From positions 1 through 5,151 of the forward strand of contig JAKAHF010000226.1 in NCBI GenBank assembly GCA_021815245.1: 5,151 nucleotides of DNA, written 5' to 3'. The notes under the pieces were generated by a model. That model had not been told where the DNA came from. It worked only from the letters and a program-made list of their open reading frames with translations, and made no database searches. Position numbers and translations under genes: made by a program. Source of the DNA: Actinomycetes bacterium. GTDB lineage: Bacteria > Actinomycetota > Thermoleophilia > RBG-16-64-13. Of this stretch, positions 1 to 4,737 are shown piece after piece (the first letter of the stretch is position 1; each line of letters opens with the position of its first letter).

Positions 1-2
1 GC

Positions 3-134
3 CCCGTGGTCGCCTGTCAGTGGGTCGAAGGAGTCACCTACCCGTTCGAATCGCGCGTGGTAACCTCCGACACCGGCATGGACGTCCCGCTTGGAGCGGT
101 GCCCCAGCCCATGGTCTACGAGGTCGCGGCCTGA
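3..134 (+). CDS. C-terminal end of an unrecognised protein (5' truncated)
   Basis: This is the last 43 codons of a gene that enters from the left edge and ends with TGA at 132-134. The visible tail contains CQWVEGVTYPFESRVVTS and ends MVYEVAA. This frame is chosen because it gives a balanced, protein-like composition. Frame 1 hits a stop near position 61, and frame 2 is rich in Arg, His and Gly, as expected of a shadow frame. No family is recognised from so short a piece, so no function is proposed. The gene converges on the acetyltransferase gene, with 25 bp between the two stop codons and an inverted repeat over the junction. Confidence 0.6.
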   Translation, partial: PVVACQWVEGVTYPFESRVVTSDTGMDVPLGAVPQPMVYEVAA

Positions 135-142
135 ATCATCGT

Positions 143-175
143 TCCGGCTCAGGGCCGGTCTATGACCGAGCCGGA
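143..175. terminator. Inverted repeat between convergent genes, possible bidirectional terminator
   Basis: An 8-bp perfect stem pairs 143-150 (TCCGGCTC) with 168-175 (GAGCCGGA). Inside it a second stem pairs GGTC at 157-160 with GACC at 164-167, leaving a 6-nt bulge at 151-156. The structure spans the TAG stop of the acetyltransferase (160-162) and sits 8 bp after the stop of the left-edge gene. Its position between two converging genes fits a shared terminator. Neither side has a clear T-tract, so intrinsic termination would be weak and Rho-dependent ends remain possible. Confidence 0.45.
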
Positions 176-705
176 TAGTGGGCGCGAAACTCTCGGTCGA
201 GCATGTCGAGAATGATCTCGTCCTGGAAGTGGCCTTCCTGGAACACGTGCTCGCGTTCCCTGCCCGTCTCGACGAAGCCGAGCCGCTTGTAGAGAGAGAT
301 GGCCTTGGAATGCTCCGCGTGTGCCCGGATGGATACCCTGTGGAGCCCAAGAGTGTCGTAGGCGAAGATAAGGCAGGCGACGACGGCGTCGGCCCCGAAG
401 CCCTTGCCCCAAACGGTCTTGTCGCCGATCACCAGGCCGATCTCGCCATGCCGGTGCACGAGGTCGACGCCCGTCAGTCCTATGTTGCCGACGTAGCGCC
501 CGTCGGCCGCCAGGTGGATCTCGAACGAGTAGCTGTCTTTCGCCTCTGACTGGAGATCGTAGTAGCGCTCCTCTTGCTCGCGGGTGATGGGCACGTGGCC
601 GACGAGCAAGAAACGGTGCACCTCCGGATCGTTGATCCAAGCCCTGATCGTCTCGGCGTTGTGCCGGTCGAGTTCGGTCAGATACACCTTCTGGTAGCGG
701 ATCAT
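160..705 (-). CDS. GNAT-family N-acetyltransferase (RimJ/RimL-like, Acetyltransf_3 type)
   Basis: The 181-residue product has the size and layout of a single-domain GNAT enzyme, which transfers acetyl from acetyl-CoA to an amine, often a protein N-terminus, polyamine or aminoglycoside. Visible features are an N-terminal half with the AETIRAWINDPEVHRFL pattern seen in RimJ/RimL relatives, a motif-A acetyl-CoA pyrophosphate loop (VWGKGFGADAV, the usual Q/RxxGxG/A), and the motif-B end with N/S-x-x-A-xx-LY-x-x-x-GF as EHSKAISLYKRLGFVETG. The substrate cannot be read from the sequence. The start is taken at the ATG at 705. An in-frame extension back to 840 is rejected because it overlaps the lipoprotein gene and is Arg/Ser-rich. 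The gene follows the lipoprotein stop by 7 bp with no strong Shine-Dalgarno, which suggests cotranscription and perhaps translational coupling. Confidence 0.9.
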   Translation of the reverse strand: MIRYQKVYLTELDRHNAETIRAWINDPEVHRFLLVGHVPITREQEERYYDLQSEAKDSYSFEIHLAADGRYVGNIGLTGVDLVHRHGEIGLVIGDKTVWGKGFGADAVVACLIFAYDTLGLHRVSIRAHAEHSKAISLYKRLGFVETGREREHVFQEGHFQDEIILDMLDREFRAHYPARS

Positions 706-712
706 GGCGGTG

Positions 713-1360
713 TTAGTTCGACGTGCTCGTGGCCGTTCCGGGAGTGAAGCTCGACACGAACGTCTCGAACACGGCCTGGTCGGCTTCCCAGCTCGAGGTC
801 GCCGCCTGCACGAGCAGCTGGTACTCGAGGCTGCCACCAAACACCAGGAAGAGGGTCGACTGCGCCGGTGTGCCGTCCTTGTCGAAGCTGTAGGTGATCT
901 TCCAGCCTTTGAGGCCCGAAACCGTGACCGCGGTCATCTGTTCGACCACCTTGAGATCGGCGGCCTGGCTTTCGAGACCCGCGAAGACCGACCTGACCTC
1001 CTCTTCGAGCGCGGGCATGACCGAGTCGTCCACGGTGCCCGTGAGCTCGTAGACCGACACCTCGAGCAGATCGGTGTAGGAAGTGTCGGTCTTGGCGCCC
1101 TCGGGATCGAAGGCGGCGACCGCCTGTGCCGCTGCCGCTCCACTTGTGACGTCGGCCTCGTCGGCCTGCTGCTGGAGCTGCCAACCGCTGGGGTACTGGA
1201 AGCTGTAACCATATGTCTTGTCGGTGTAGGTTTTCACGTCGCCGGTCTTCGCGCCGCCTTCTCCGCCGCTGCCACAGGCGGCGAAGACAACGACCAGGGA
1301 CAGCAAGATCGCGACCAAGGCTGCAAGGCAGGCCGGCCGGGTGGAGTTGCGCATGTTCAT
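713..1360 (-). CDS. Secreted lipoprotein with PsbP-like domain
   Basis: The 215-residue product begins with a type II signal peptide: basic residues R4 and R8, a hydrophobic run at about 10-28, and a lipobox ending FAAC with the lipidated Cys at 29. A Gly/Ser linker (GSGGEGG) follows. The mature part has YTDKTYGYSFQYPSGW at about 43-58, the typical opening of PsbP-like or PsbP-related bacterial lipoproteins. It ends with an F-x-x-F-V-S-S-F-T-P strand/helix common at the end of that fold, then a TATSTSN tail. It should be anchored on the outer face of the cytoplasmic membrane, and no enzymatic role is indicated. The start at 1360 (MNMRN) has GAAGGAG 5 nt upstream. The second ATG at 1354 would have 11-nt spacing and is the alternative. 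The open frame continues to 1792, but that part overlaps the divergent gene and would bury the signal peptide. The acetyltransferase follows 7 bp downstream. Confidence 0.88.
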   Translation of the reverse strand: MNMRNSTRPACLAALVAILLSLVVVFAACGSGGEGGAKTGDVKTYTDKTYGYSFQYPSGWQLQQQADEADVTSGAAAAQAVAAFDPEGAKTDTSYTDLLEVSVYELTGTVDDSVMPALEEEVRSVFAGLESQAADLKVVEQMTAVTVSGLKGWKITYSFDKDGTPAQSTLFLVFGGSLEYQLLVQAATSSWEADQAVFETFVSSFTPGTATSTSN

Positions 1361-1365
1361 GTTCG

Positions 1366-1372
1366 CTCCTTC
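1366..1372 (-). promoter_or_regulatory. Shine-Dalgarno that fixes the lipoprotein start
   Basis: Read on the minus strand this is GAAGGAG, 5 nt before the ATG at 1360 and 11 nt before the ATG at 1354. It rules out the longer open frame reaching 1792. Confidence 0.7.
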
Positions 1373-1403
1373 GCAAAATGGGACGTCTCGGTCCGTGCCG
1401 ACT

Positions 1404-1430
1404 ATTGTCACACAGCTGGGATACACTGAA
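1404..1430 (-). promoter_or_regulatory. Possible promoter for the lipoprotein-acetyltransferase operon
   Basis: On the minus strand an extended -10-like TGTGACAAT (1412-1404; GACAAT matches TATAAT at four of six positions) is preceded 15 bp upstream by TTCAGT (1430-1425), a poor -35. The start would fall near 1397, giving a leader of about 37 nt that holds the Shine-Dalgarno. The same 123-bp divergent region (1361-1483) must also serve the YchF-like gene. On the + strand only TACACT (1422-1427) looks like a -10, and it has no good -35. Both calls are by eye and weak. Confidence 0.3.
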
Positions 1431-1471
1431 CCCGAATCCGGCCGACGCCGGTCTCCGAACGTGACAAGTGC

Positions 1472-1477
1472 AGGTGG
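1472..1477 (+). promoter_or_regulatory. Shine-Dalgarno of the YchF-like gene
   Basis: AGGTGG lies 6 nt before the ATG at 1484 and supports that start. Upstream, CCGGC at 1438-1442 and GCCGG at 1447-1451 could form a small leader hairpin with a 4-nt loop. Confidence 0.6.
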
Positions 1478-1483
1478 GCAGGC

Positions 1484-2497
1484 ATGGAAGCGCGCATCAT
1501 CGGGCTCAAGGGCTGCGGCAAGAGCACTCTCGTGGCCGCTCTCGCGGAAGGTCGCGGTGAAGGACACATCGCCACCGTTCACGTCGGCGACTTCAGGGTG
1601 CGCAAACTGTCGGAGATCTTCGTGCCGAAGAAGACCACGTTCGCCGAGTTCAAGGTGCAGGAGGTCGCGTGGCCCGAGGCAAGCGCACGCAAGGGTGAGA
1701 TGGAGCGGTATCTCGACGCTCTTTCCGGCGGCCAACTCTACCTTCATGTGCTCAGGGCCTTCGACTCCATGATCCTCGGCGAGCCTGCCCATCCGGCCGA
1801 GGACCTCGACGAGCTCGACCGGGAGTTCGTGCTCTCCGATCTGATCCGCATCGAACGCGCGTTCGAGCGCGCCAAGAAGGCGCCGATGCCCGACGCCGGC
1901 AAGAAGGCCCTCGCCCGCTGCCAGGAGGCGCTCGAAGCCGAGGTGCCGCTGCGCGAGGTCGATTTCGACGAGACCGCGCTCGGCTTCGTGCGGGGCTACC
2001 AGTTCCTCACACTGACACCGCAGATGCTCGTCGTCAACGCCGAATCAGAAACCGTCTGGGATGCCGAGTCGCTTGGTGCCCAGGTCAGAGACCGCAAGGC
2101 GCTCGCGTTTCCGTTTCTCGATGCCCTCGAGGTGGCGAGACTCTCTCCCGAGGAGCAAGAGGAATACGCCGCGGCTCTCGGGCTGCCCGGACCTGCCGCC
2201 GAGGTCGTCGCTCAGGCCGCTTTCAAGTCCCTGGGACTCATCAGTTTCCTCACCGCGGGCAGCGACGAGGTGCGCGCTTGGCCTATCCGTGCCGGTGAGA
2301 CCGCTCGCGAAGCGGCGGGAGCCATCCACTCCGACATACAGCGCGGTTTCATACGCGCCGAGATCGTGTCATACGACGATTTCATGTCTCATGGCGCCAA
2401 CATGAAGGCCTGTCGCGACGCCGGTGTGCTCCGCGTCGAGGGCAAGGACTATGTCATGGCCGATGGGGACATAGTGAACTTCCGCTTCAACGTGTAG
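1484..2497 (+). CDS. Divergent YchF-family (Obg-like) NTPase paralogue with TGS domain
   Basis: The 337-residue product lines up along its length with YchF/OLA1 NTPases (about 360 residues), which bind ATP or GTP and associate with ribosomes. The P-loop GLKGCGKST is at 7-15. The segment VGDFRVRKLSEIFVPKK (34-50) matches the VPDPRLDKLAEIVKP block of YchF. The segment at 107-132 (LDELDREFVLSDLIRIERAF) matches the helical insertion. A very well preserved TGS domain fills about 252-337, with FLTAGSDEVRAWPI, RGFIRAEIVSYDDF and a final DGDIVNFRFNV. The G domain is eroded. The switch-I stretch is about 10 residues short and lacks the NFPFCTIEPN block. The G3 motif DIAGL is replaced by EVAWP (60-64). 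The KGxSxGEGLGN stretch is gone. G4 is reduced to VVNAES (N185). Binding may persist through the P-loop, but normal hydrolysis is doubtful. It is probably a second copy beside a true ychF elsewhere, so no gene symbol is given. A good Shine-Dalgarno supports the ATG. Confidence 0.88.
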   Translation: MEARIIGLKGCGKSTLVAALAEGRGEGHIATVHVGDFRVRKLSEIFVPKKTTFAEFKVQEVAWPEASARKGEMERYLDALSGGQLYLHVLRAFDSMILGEPAHPAEDLDELDREFVLSDLIRIERAFERAKKAPMPDAGKKALARCQEALEAEVPLREVDFDETALGFVRGYQFLTLTPQMLVVNAESETVWDAESLGAQVRDRKALAFPFLDALEVARLSPEEQEEYAAALGLPGPAAEVVAQAAFKSLGLISFLTAGSDEVRAWPIRAGETAREAAGAIHSDIQRGFIRAEIVSYDDFMSHGANMKACRDAGVLRVEGKDYVMADGDIVNFRFNV

Positions 2498-2735
2498 CTC
2501 ACTGCGCGTCCTGCCTTTGAGTCGTCAGTGAGTGGGCGGCGCCGTGGGGCGCCGGGCCGGGAGCACCGGCCGCACCACTCAGCCACCGGGACTCGCGTCG
2601 CCGCTTCGCGGTCGCTCGTTCGGCGGCGCGCGGCCTGAAGCTCCCCGCCCGGCACCCCACGGCGCCGCCTACCCGCCGGTCACTCAGAGGTTGGTCGCGC
2701 ATCCGCGCGATAGGGGGTCTTCAGTGAGCGGCACG
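2491..2735. repeat. Long imperfect inverted repeat in non-coding DNA (MITE-like or structured element)
   Basis: The left arm at 2504-2563 and right arm at 2641-2700 are inverted copies that align without gaps over 60 positions, with about 47 matches by eye. The best part pairs 2535-2549 with 2655-2669 perfectly (15 bp). After single mismatches it continues as 2551-2557 with 2647-2653 and 2559-2563 with 2641-2645. Beyond a gap on the right, 2491-2504 (over the YchF-like stop codon) pairs at 12 of 14 positions with 2722-2735. The 77-bp centre (2564-2640) has a smaller CCGC-TTC-GCGG hairpin. No transposase lies inside. It could be a miniature transposon, a repetitive extragenic element, or a large terminator for the YchF-like gene. 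Short open frames on both strands here carry similar GGAVG-RAGS and PAPHGAA pieces because of the symmetry, and they are not taken as genes. Confidence 0.7.
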
Positions 2736-2750
2736 TGTCTACTCAGGGGC

Positions 2751-2877
2751 GGGCTCGCTTCGCATTGCCCGGGCTCGCTTCGCCTTTTCTTTGCTCGCTT
2801 CGCTTCGCTCTTTGCTCGCTTCGCTTCGCTCTTTGCTCGCTTCGCTTCGCCCTTTCGTTTCTCGCTTCGCTTCGCTC
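2751..2877. repeat. Tandem repeat of about 21 bp with CTCGCTTCGC core
   Basis: Two identical 21-bp units lie at 2790-2810 and 2811-2831, and a third with one change lies at 2832-2852. The shared core is CTCGCTTCGCTTCGC preceded by TTTG. Shorter degenerate units flank them: GGGCTCGCTTCGC at 2751 and again at 2771, and a TTTCTCGCTTCGCTTCGCTC copy at 2858-2877. Because 21 is a multiple of 3 and the unit has no stop codon in any frame, open frames with heptad patterns (LFARFAS, or SEAKRAK on the other strand) appear on both strands. These are artefacts of the repeat. There are no spacers, so it is not a CRISPR. The array ends about 75 bp before the ABC ATPase gene. Confidence 0.85.
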
Positions 2878-2885
2878 TCGCTCGC

Positions 2886-2917
2886 TTTGGCGCTCTTTTG
2901 GCGCGTCCGGGTATCAT
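2886..2917 (+). promoter_or_regulatory. Candidate promoter for the ABC ATPase, with a duplicated TTTGGCGC motif
   Basis: TATCAT at 2912-2917 matches the -10 consensus at five of six positions. The nearest -35-like hexamer is TTGGCG at 2887-2892, with a 19-bp spacer, longer than ideal. The octamer TTTGGCGC occurs twice, at 2886-2893 and 2897-2904, exactly 11 bp apart or about one helical turn. That would suit an operator or activator site, although no known regulator is recognised. Confidence 0.35.
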
Positions 2918-2936
2918 GCACGGTCGAATGCCGTGC
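2918..2936 (+). promoter_or_regulatory. Leader hairpin before the ABC ATPase ribosome binding site
   Basis: GCACGG at 2918-2923 and CCGTGC at 2931-2936 form a perfect 6-bp stem with a 7-nt loop. It sits directly before the Shine-Dalgarno GGAAGGTGA at 2938-2946, which is 6 nt from the ATG at 2953. The hairpin could be an operator palindrome or could affect ribosome access or mRNA stability. Confidence 0.35.
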
Positions 2937-2952
2937 CGGAAGGTGACCTCAC

Positions 2953-3747
2953 ATGACGCTGGTTCTCGACATGAGCAACGTGACCGTGTACCGCGGGCTC
3001 AAGAAGGTGCTCGACGGGTTCACGCTCGAGATCGAACAGGGCTGCTCCACGGCCATTCTTGGGCCCAATGGAGCGGGCAAGACCACTCTGCTCAAACTGG
3101 TCTCAGGGGAGCTGCGGCCCCGGTTCGACGAGGCCAGCCATTTTCGGCTGCTCGGCAACGATCGCTGGAACATCTGGGACATCCGCTCCCATCTCGGCGT
3201 CGTCTCTCCCGATCTGCAACAGGAGTATGCTTCGAGCGCCAAGGGCTTTGACGTCGTTCTGTCGGGGTTCTACTCGAGCATCGATACGTGGAGCCACCAG
3301 GCCTTCACCGAGGAACAGCTCGACAGAGCCGAGCGGACCATGGCCATGCTTCGCGTCGAGGGGCTGCGTGAGAGACCCTACGGTCTGATGTCGACCGGTG
3401 AGCAACGGCGCTTTCTGCTCGCCCGGACCCTGGTGCATGAGCCCGATACTCTCCTCCTCGACGAACCGACCTCGGGACTCGACCTCCGCTCGTCGTTCGA
3501 GTATCGCGACCTCATGCGGGAACTCATGCAGCGGGGCACGACCGTCCTTCTCACGACGCATCACGTGCACGAGATCCCGCCCGAGATCGGGAGGGTCGTC
3601 ATGGTCAAGGAGGGGAAGGTGTTCGCCGATGGCGATCGTGACGAGATGCTCACCCCGGCGAAGCTCTCGGCCCTGTTCGACCATCCGTTCCACGTGGTCT
3701 GGCACAACGGCACCTGCCAGGTGTTCCCCGAGCTACCCCTCGTCTGA
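2953..3747 (+). CDS. Orphan ABC transporter-type ATPase, ModF/PhrA-like (COG1119 style)
   Basis: The 264-residue product is one complete ABC nucleotide-binding domain. Walker A is GPNGAGKTT at 37-45. The Q-loop region is VVSPDLQQ at 83-90. The signature is MSTGEQRR at 146-153, in place of LSGGQ. Walker B is LLLDEP at 167-172, the D-loop is SGLD at 174-177, and the switch His is in TTHHVHEIPPEI at about 203-204. The GEQRR signature, the VVLSGFYSSI segment after the Q-loop and the HHVHEIPP motif are typical of the COG1119 ATPases related to ModF. Those are often annotated as molybdate-transport ATPases, though their role is poorly established. No permease or binding protein lies beside it. It may pair with a distant permease or act outside transport. 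The end overlaps the convergent NUDIX gene by 15 bp. Directly after the stop, TTCTC (3748-3752) and GAGAA (3767-3771) could form a weak stem. Confidence 0.9.
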   Translation: MTLVLDMSNVTVYRGLKKVLDGFTLEIEQGCSTAILGPNGAGKTTLLKLVSGELRPRFDEASHFRLLGNDRWNIWDIRSHLGVVSPDLQQEYASSAKGFDVVLSGFYSSIDTWSHQAFTEEQLDRAERTMAMLRVEGLRERPYGLMSTGEQRRFLLARTLVHEPDTLLLDEPTSGLDLRSSFEYRDLMRELMQRGTTVLLTTHHVHEIPPEIGRVVMVKEGKVFADGDRDEMLTPAKLSALFDHPFHVVWHNGTCQVFPELPLV

Positions 3748-4737
3748 TTCTCGCCCGCCGGCCTCTGAGAAGCCCCGCATCAGGTAGTAGGCGGCCCTGT
3801 CGAAGAACATGGCGAAACGGCTCTGCAGCTCCATCACGCGGTAGGCGTCGACCGGGCTCTCCCAGACTCCCTGGGAGCGCGCGTGGGTCCAGATGTGCTT
3901 CTTGAGAAGCAACACGGCCGACAGCATCTCGAACGATTCCATGCCCTGGGCGCGGCGCTTGGCTCCGAGCTCACGGTAGAACGACCTCATCTCATCTTCG
4001 GTGCTCTCGCCTTCGAGCCACCGACCGAGCAGCTGAAGACCCGTGGTGCACTCCTCGAGGAGTGAGTCGGGGTCGAGCAACATGTAGCGTATGGTCGAGT
4101 GGCTCGAGCGTACGTCGGCCAGCCAAAGCCGAGCGACATAGGGCGCGTTGTCGCCGACGAACCCGATGAGGGTGTCCGACAGCATCCTCGCGCCGCCGCC
4201 TTCCTCGAAACGCGTGAACGAATCTTGGATGGCCCAATCGTCCTCGTGCAAGTCGCCACACAGTCTTATGGCCTTCTCGTTCGAGGGGAAAGCGAGCGGG
4301 GGGAGGCTGTCGATCGCGAAGTAGCGCACGTCGTCGGCATCGTCGCCCGCGGTCTCGATGCCCGAGACCTTCTCGGCCTCGAACGTGACCACCAGAAGGT
4401 CTCCGTAGAAGCCGCTCTTCCACGAATCGGCGTCGATCAGCCGGGTAACCCGGCCGACCACCCCGGTCTCCTCCTGCAACTCGCGCATGGCCGCCTCGGC
4501 GATGGTCTCTCCCATCTCCGCGAACCCGATGGGTAGGCACCACATGCCTTCGTTGGGAGGGAATCTTCGCCGCACCAGGAGCACTCTCCGCGCCTCGTCG
4601 AGAACGAGAGCGGCCGCGGCGGGCAGCGGGTTCTGATAGAAGACCATGCCGCAGACCGAGCAGACCTCGCGGGGACGATCTCCCACGGGCTGCATCTCGA
4701 TAGAGCCACCGCACTGTGAACAGAAGCGCGCTTTCAG
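3733..4737 (-). CDS. Zn-ribbon NUDIX hydrolase with helical C-terminal extension
   Basis: From the CTG at 4737 the product has 334 residues. A zinc ribbon uses C6, C9, C26 and C29 (CSQC...CSVC), as in NudC-like and ADP-ribose pyrophosphatase-like NUDIX proteins. The NUDIX domain covers about 38-160 with a perfect box GX5EX7REUXEEXGU at 71-93 (G71, E77, R85, E86, E89, E90, G92), so Mg-dependent cleavage of a nucleoside-diphosphate-linked substrate is expected. The NudC-specific SQPWPxPxS motif is not seen. Residues about 165-334 form a predicted mostly helical domain with no recognised catalytic motif. Its end (LLKKHIWTHARSQG, then RFAMFFDRAAYYLMRGF) faintly recalls the RsbR/RsbRD-type N-terminal sensory helices. 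The CTG start gives a KARFCSQCG opening usual for these ribbons, a CTGA overlap with the upstream stop, and GGAGGAA 8 nt upstream. The in-frame ATG at 4827 would add 30 Gly/Pro/Arg-rich residues from the overlap and is rejected. Confidence 0.88.
   Translation of the reverse strand: MKARFCSQCGGSIEMQPVGDRPREVCSVCGMVFYQNPLPAAAALVLDEARRVLLVRRRFPPNEGMWCLPIGFAEMGETIAEAAMRELQEETGVVGRVTRLIDADSWKSGFYGDLLVVTFEAEKVSGIETAGDDADDVRYFAIDSLPPLAFPSNEKAIRLCGDLHEDDWAIQDSFTRFEEGGGARMLSDTLIGFVGDNAPYVARLWLADVRSSHSTIRYMLLDPDSLLEECTTGLQLLGRWLEGESTEDEMRSFYRELGAKRRAQGMESFEMLSAVLLLKKHIWTHARSQGVWESPVDAYRVMELQSRFAMFFDRAAYYLMRGFSEAGGRESDEG

Noticed and set aside
149..640. A 163-residue minus-strand frame inside the acetyltransferase gene.
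   Set aside because: It is an Arg-rich frame-shifted shadow of the GNAT coding sequence.
704..1429. A 241-residue open frame on the + strand opposite the lipoprotein gene.
   Set aside because: It mirrors the lipoprotein coding sequence. The minus frame has a signal peptide, lipobox and Shine-Dalgarno, while the + frame is Arg-rich with no recognisable motif.
1361..1792. N-terminal extension of the lipoprotein frame to an upstream ATG at 1792.
   Set aside because: It lies antisense to the YchF-like gene and would place the signal peptide in mid-protein. The Shine-Dalgarno at 1366-1372 fixes the start at 1360.
2449..2702. Two small minus-strand open frames in the inverted repeat region.
   Set aside because: They are Arg/Pro/Gly-rich, one runs into the YchF-like gene, and similar peptides arise from both strands because of the inverted symmetry.
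2491..2735. Full insertion sequence.
   Set aside because: There is inverted symmetry but no transposase reading frame, and I could not see a clear target-site duplication at the ends.
2751..2877. CRISPR array.
   Set aside because: The units are directly adjacent without unique spacers, and no cas gene is present.
2684..2917. Open frames on both strands encoding heptad peptides such as SEAKRAK and LFARFAS, resembling coiled-coil or cationic proteins.
   Set aside because: They come from a 21-bp repeat that lacks stops in all six frames. They have no convincing ribosome site, and several frames on both strands overlap equally well.
3992..4714. A 240-residue minus-strand frame overlapping the NUDIX gene.
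   Set aside because: It is extremely Arg-rich and offset by one frame from a gene with a perfect NUDIX box.
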